DNA of 7,671 nt from JBFXAN01 sp050184225 (GTDB taxonomy: Bacteria; Chloroflexota; Dehalococcoidia; CAUJGQ01): positions 1 through 7,671 of the forward strand of contig JBFXAN010000240.1 of the NCBI GenBank assembly GCA_050184225.1, read 5' to 3'. The translations under genes were made by a program, and so were the position numbers. The notes under the pieces were generated by a model. That model worked only from the letters and a program-made list of their open reading frames with translations, was not told the origin of the DNA and made no database searches. This document shows, piece by piece, positions 5,010 through 7,671 of this stretch. Numbering within the stretch: position 1 is the first letter of the stretch; each line of letters starts with the position of its first letter.

Positions 5010-7293
5010 CGAGGCGGGCAGTGCCGCCGCTGCCTTGGATCGCCTGAAAGAGACGTTCGGATTGGATCGTGAAGGTGCCGGAGTTGTTGTCGATCTCGCC
5101 GTGGATGAGCAGGAGAGGACGGTCGATCTGGTCCGCGTAGGTAAAGGGTGAAACGCGAACGTACACATCCCGCGCCTCCCAGAAGGAGCGTCGCTCGGTT
5201 TGAAAGCCGAAGGGGGTCAGCGTGCGGTTATAGGCACCGCTGCGGGCGATGCCGGCAGCGAAGAGGTCCGAGTGAGCGAGGAGATTGGCGGTCATGAATC
5301 CGCCATAGGAGTGGCCGGAGGCGATCACCCGGTCGCGATCGATCACGCCCATCTCGTCAAGGGTATCGATCGCCGCTTTCGCGGAGGCGACGATCTGTTC
5401 GAGAAAGGTGTCGTTCATCGTCTCCGGATCGCCGACGACGGGCATCGTCGCGTCCATAAGGACGGCGTAGCCCTGCGTGAGAAACCAGAGCGGCGAGGCG
5501 CCGAGTAACCGGGTGAAGGTGTTATCCGAACCCCGCATCTGGCCGGCGGTCGCGGGATCGGAGTAGTCCATCGGGTAGGCCCAGATCACGACCGGCAGTC
5601 GCGGCCCCGTCTCGGGATCCCAGCCCGGTGGCAGATAGAGCGTGCCGGAGAGCGGCACACCGTCATCGCGGACGAAGCGCAGCAGTTCCTTCTTGACACC
5701 GGTGAATTGTGGGTGCGGGTCGCGGAAGTCGGTGAGCCAGCGCCGCTCGCCGGTGTCAAGGTCGAGCACGCTGTAGTTGGCGGGCTGCGTCCTGGTTTCG
5801 TAGCGGGTAATGATGCGGCGATGGGTGGGGTCCGCGAAGGCGACGAAGACCTCATAGCTCTCGTCGTCACACTGGAAGAGCCGATCCATCGCTCCGGTTT
5901 CAAGATCGAGACGATCGAGAAACGGGCGGTCACCCCGTTCGGTCGCGCCGCGGCCGGCGAGATACACCTGATCGCCGTCCTGGACCATCGTCCGCTCGCC
6001 ATTCGGCATCGTTTGATAGACCGGGTTGCCGGGGTCGTTATAGGCGTCGTTGACGCTGAGGTCGAACAGCACCCGGCGGGATTCCACCGGCTCGGCCAGG
6101 TCGAGATGGGAGGTTGTGTGCCAGCGGCGATCACGGTCGTATTCGGCAAGGAAAACCAGATCTTCGCGGCCGGTCCAATCCCAGCCGGCGAAACGGTGGG
6201 TCACGCGCAGGACTTCACGCGGATCGGCGTCAAACGGCGCGCTGAGCGTGTAGATCGCGTCGCGGTGCGGTACCTTCACGGTGGGGTCGCCACCATCGAG
6301 CGCCTCGGACCAGAGCAAGGTAGCCGGCTTCTTCTCCTGCCAGACGACCGATCGGGGGCCGACCGGTACGCCCTGTCGCGGCACTTCGTCGGACACCGGC
6401 AGATCGGCAACGGTTGCGATCACGTTTCCGTCGCAGTCCCACACCTCGGTCAAGCGGGAGAAATAGGCGTAAGGTACGCGATAGGAGAAAGGTCGTTTGA
6501 GCCGCGTGACGAGCAGATACCGGCCATCCGGCGAGAATCGGGCCGAGAGAATCATCGCCGGCTTGCCGATCGGCGTGACCGCCCCGCTCGCGATATCGAC
6601 CAGCGCGAGCTGTGTCGTGGCGAAGTGCTCGAAAAGTGCCTCATCCTGTTCGCTGTCGAGCAGGTCTTGAAAGGTGGCAACCTGGGAGCGTTTGCCGGCC
6701 GTCTCCTCGATCCGCGGTCCACCAGGCACGCGCGGCATTTCCGGCATGGAACCACGGTTCGAGGGAATCTGCCGAACGAGGAGCCGGCCGGTATCCTGCG
6801 CGGCTTCCAGGGGCGCGGCAGGCACATCGCGCAGGTCTGGTGCGATCAACGGGTTCCAACCGAATGCGCCGGTGAGCACATCGCTGACGCGCAGATCCGG
6901 GATCGGACGTGCGACACCGGTCTGGGCATCGACAACCCAGACCTCGATACCGTCCGGCAGATCGCGCGTGAACGCGAATAACCGGCTGTCGTGTGACCAG
7001 ACGGGGGCGCTGATCATCGCGCCATCTGGTAGATCGACAGACAGGCGCGGCCCGCCATCGACGGGAACGATCGTGATGCCGGTAAAGCGGCTCGTTCGCT
7101 GCCGTCCGGAGATTGCCGGATCGATCCGCAGTCCACCGAGACGCAGGAAGGGACGGGCAAGCAGTTCGACGGGAGGGTAGGCCTCGTACTCGACGAGCAG
7201 CATCGTCTGTCGATCGGGACTGATCACTGCCGCCGGCGTGGGCGGCGTGTCAAAGATCCGGACGATATCTGCTGACGGCAATCGGTAGGGCAC
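4876..7293 (-). CDS. S9-family serine peptidase, glutamyl endopeptidase-like (S9D)
   Basis: This 805-residue protein has the two-part layout of S9 peptidases. The N-terminal part (about 1-520) is a beta-propeller with degenerate WD40-like strands such as ISPDRQTMLL (24-33), VWSHDSRLFAF (98-108) and ARFSPDGRYLL (251-261). The C-terminal part (about 560-805) is an alpha/beta-hydrolase. The triad is complete: Ser662 in GHSYGG, Asp735 in GEIDNNSG and His769 in ESHGYRARES. IARSGAYNRTLTPFGFQ (682-698), LLLIHGE and the His motif closely match the S9D glutamyl endopeptidases, the group that includes the plant chloroplast glutamyl peptidase, so cleavage after Glu is likely but not proven. There is no signal peptide, so it is probably cytoplasmic. 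The GTG start at 7293 is supported by AGGAGGGG five bases upstream. It is convergent with lodAB, so shared regulation is unlikely. The open frames on the opposite strand within it are shadows. Confidence 0.94.
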   Translation of the reverse strand: MPYRLPSADIVRIFDTPPTPAAVISPDRQTMLLVEYEAYPPVELLARPFLRLGGLRIDPAISGRQRTSRFTGITIVPVDGGPRLSVDLPDGAMISAPVWSHDSRLFAFTRDLPDGIEVWVVDAQTGVARPIPDLRVSDVLTGAFGWNPLIAPDLRDVPAAPLEAAQDTGRLLVRQIPSNRGSMPEMPRVPGGPRIEETAGKRSQVATFQDLLDSEQDEALFEHFATTQLALVDIASGAVTPIGKPAMILSARFSPDGRYLLVTRLKRPFSYRVPYAYFSRLTEVWDCDGNVIATVADLPVSDEVPRQGVPVGPRSVVWQEKKPATLLWSEALDGGDPTVKVPHRDAIYTLSAPFDADPREVLRVTHRFAGWDWTGREDLVFLAEYDRDRRWHTTSHLDLAEPVESRRVLFDLSVNDAYNDPGNPVYQTMPNGERTMVQDGDQVYLAGRGATERGDRPFLDRLDLETGAMDRLFQCDDESYEVFVAFADPTHRRIITRYETRTQPANYSVLDLDTGERRWLTDFRDPHPQFTGVKKELLRFVRDDGVPLSGTLYLPPGWDPETGPRLPVVIWAYPMDYSDPATAGQMRGSDNTFTRLLGASPLWFLTQGYAVLMDATMPVVGDPETMNDTFLEQIVASAKAAIDTLDEMGVIDRDRVIASGHSYGGFMTANLLAHSDLFAAGIARSGAYNRTLTPFGFQTERRSFWEARDVYVRVSPFTYADQIDRPLLLIHGEIDNNSGTFTIQSERLFQAIQGSGGTARLVILPYESHGYRARESILHVLAEMFDWAERYAAKRNDPAGVAAAS

Positions 7294-7298
7294 TCAGA

Positions 7299-7306
7299 CC
7301 CCTCCT
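7299..7306 (-). promoter_or_regulatory. Strong Shine-Dalgarno deciding the S9 peptidase GTG start
   Basis: On the minus strand AGGAGGGG lies five bases before GTG (7293-7291). An ATG just upstream (7310-7308 on the minus strand) is out of frame with the gene and overlaps this site, so it is not the start. The near-perfect complement to the 16S rRNA tail suggests efficient initiation. Confidence 0.8.
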
Positions 7307-7345
7307 CATTGGTGTGGCAACACCCGGCCACTCTCGACCGGCGCG

Positions 7346-7396
7346 GCGCCATGCGAAGATGCAACTAATCGTATCTCTATGCTACACGCATGGCGC
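7346..7396. promoter_or_regulatory. Perfect 10-bp inverted repeat flanking an AT-rich tract
   Basis: GCGCCATGCG (7346-7355) and its exact reverse complement CGCATGGCGC (7387-7396) flank a 31-base spacer that is markedly AT-richer than the surroundings. The arm centres are 41 bases apart, close to four DNA helix turns. The repeat lies 53-103 bases upstream of the S9 peptidase start, in the 241-base gap 7294-7534. Minus-strand -10-like hexamers TAGCAT (7384-7379) and TACGAT (7373-7368) lie in the spacer, each 4 of 6 matches, without a convincing -35. A paired operator around the promoter, or a leader hairpin, are both possible; only the repeat itself is certain. The rest of this gap shows nothing else that I can support. 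Confidence 0.45.
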
Positions 7397-7534
7397 GTGA
7401 TACCGCTGAATCCCGCCGCACGACCAACATAGAACGTACGCCTTTCGAGCAACACGACCTCATTCGTCCACGGTGCCGACGCGCAGGCGACGAGCGTGAC
7501 ATCGCGCGCAACGGTGGACCTCCGTGTTCGGTGC

Positions 7535-7653
7535 CTATGCGACACGGTCAGCGAGGCGGCCACCGTAGCGCAAGAAGCGGAGACTCCCACTACCGTCCAC
7601 GATGAAGTCGAAGGTCGAGCCGGCGGACTCTCCCTCGATCAGGAGGAAGGTAC
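7535..7653 (-). CDS. C-terminal end of an unrecognised protein, cut by the contig end
   Basis: On the minus strand an open frame runs from the last genomic bases to a TAG stop at 7537-7535, giving 38 complete residues that begin TFLLIEGESAGSTFDFIVDG and end GGRLADRVA. About 79% of its third codon positions are G or C, and the mix of hydrophobic, acidic and glycine residues looks like real protein rather than the Arg/Pro/Ser-rich shadows in other frames. The alternating pattern suggests beta-strands. I recognise no family. The start and most of the gene are missing because the adapter begins at 7654. It points the same way as the S9 peptidase, but the 241-base gap argues against tight operon coupling. 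Confidence 0.5.
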
Positions 7654-7671
7654 AGATCGGAAGAGCACACG
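7654..7671. other. Illumina TruSeq adapter read-through (not genomic)
   Basis: The last 18 bases, AGATCGGAAGAGCACACG, are identical to the first 18 bases of the standard Illumina TruSeq index-side adapter. A chance match of this length is negligible, and it sits exactly at the sequence end, as untrimmed adapter would. Genomic sequence should be taken to stop at 7653; the preceding one or two bases could also be affected. Confidence 0.97.

Noticed and set aside
5707..6981. 424-codon open frame on the + strand
   Set aside because: It is antisense to the well-supported S9 peptidase, where GC-rich codon use keeps the opposite strand open; it shows no recognisable domain.
7306..7590. 94-codon minus-strand frame upstream of the S9 peptidase
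   Set aside because: It overlaps the better-supported C-terminal fragment in another frame and runs through the inverted repeat into the peptidase Shine-Dalgarno; nothing protein-like is recognisable.
7390..7605. 71-codon plus-strand frame starting at ATG 7390
   Set aside because: Its ATG lies in the inverted-repeat arm, it lacks a ribosome binding site, its composition is Arg-rich, and it is antisense to the C-terminal fragment.

Overview
This is a GC-rich bacterial segment carrying five recognisable protein genes or gene ends, plus one unrecognised gene fragment at the right edge. Gene content and base composition would suit a Chloroflexota/Thermomicrobia-type or similar high-GC bacterium, but nothing here fixes the taxon. 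The right end is not genomic: the last 18 bases (7654-7671) match the start of the Illumina TruSeq adapter, so the window ends at a draft-contig end and genomic sequence stops at about 7653.

Left part (1-1558, + strand): the C-terminal end of an ACT-domain protein (UPF0237 type) is followed by a full-length DUF711/UPF0210 gene, a conserved gene pair of unknown function. A near-perfect 30-bp inverted repeat built of heptads ([CG]GGCA[AG]T, four units per arm) fills the gap, starting on the base after the first gene's stop and ending in the second gene's ribosome binding site.

Middle part (1559-4746, + strand): the most interesting section. After a second, unrelated inverted repeat and an extended -10 promoter comes a LodA-family quinoprotein amino-acid oxidase with a twin-arginine (Tat) signal, directly followed by its flavoprotein maturation partner (LodB type). 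LodA-family enzymes make their own cofactor, cysteine tryptophylquinone (CTQ), from a Cys and a Trp, and need the LodB-type flavoprotein to do so. The likely pair here is Cys530 and Trp546. A Tat signal on LodA and none on LodB suggests that CTQ is made in the cytoplasm and the folded enzyme is then exported. LodB appears to start at a CTG codon overlapping the lodA stop (CTGA), with a well-placed Shine-Dalgarno sequence. A doubtful small ORF overlaps the end of lodB (TAATG).

Right part (4876-7653, - strand): a convergent 805-residue S9-family serine peptidase closely resembling the glutamyl endopeptidase (S9D) group, with a complete Ser-Asp-His triad and a GTG start supported by a very strong Shine-Dalgarno. 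Its 241-bp upstream gap holds a perfect 10-bp inverted repeat around an AT-rich tract. Beyond it is the C-terminal end (38 residues) of another minus-strand gene, cut by the contig end.
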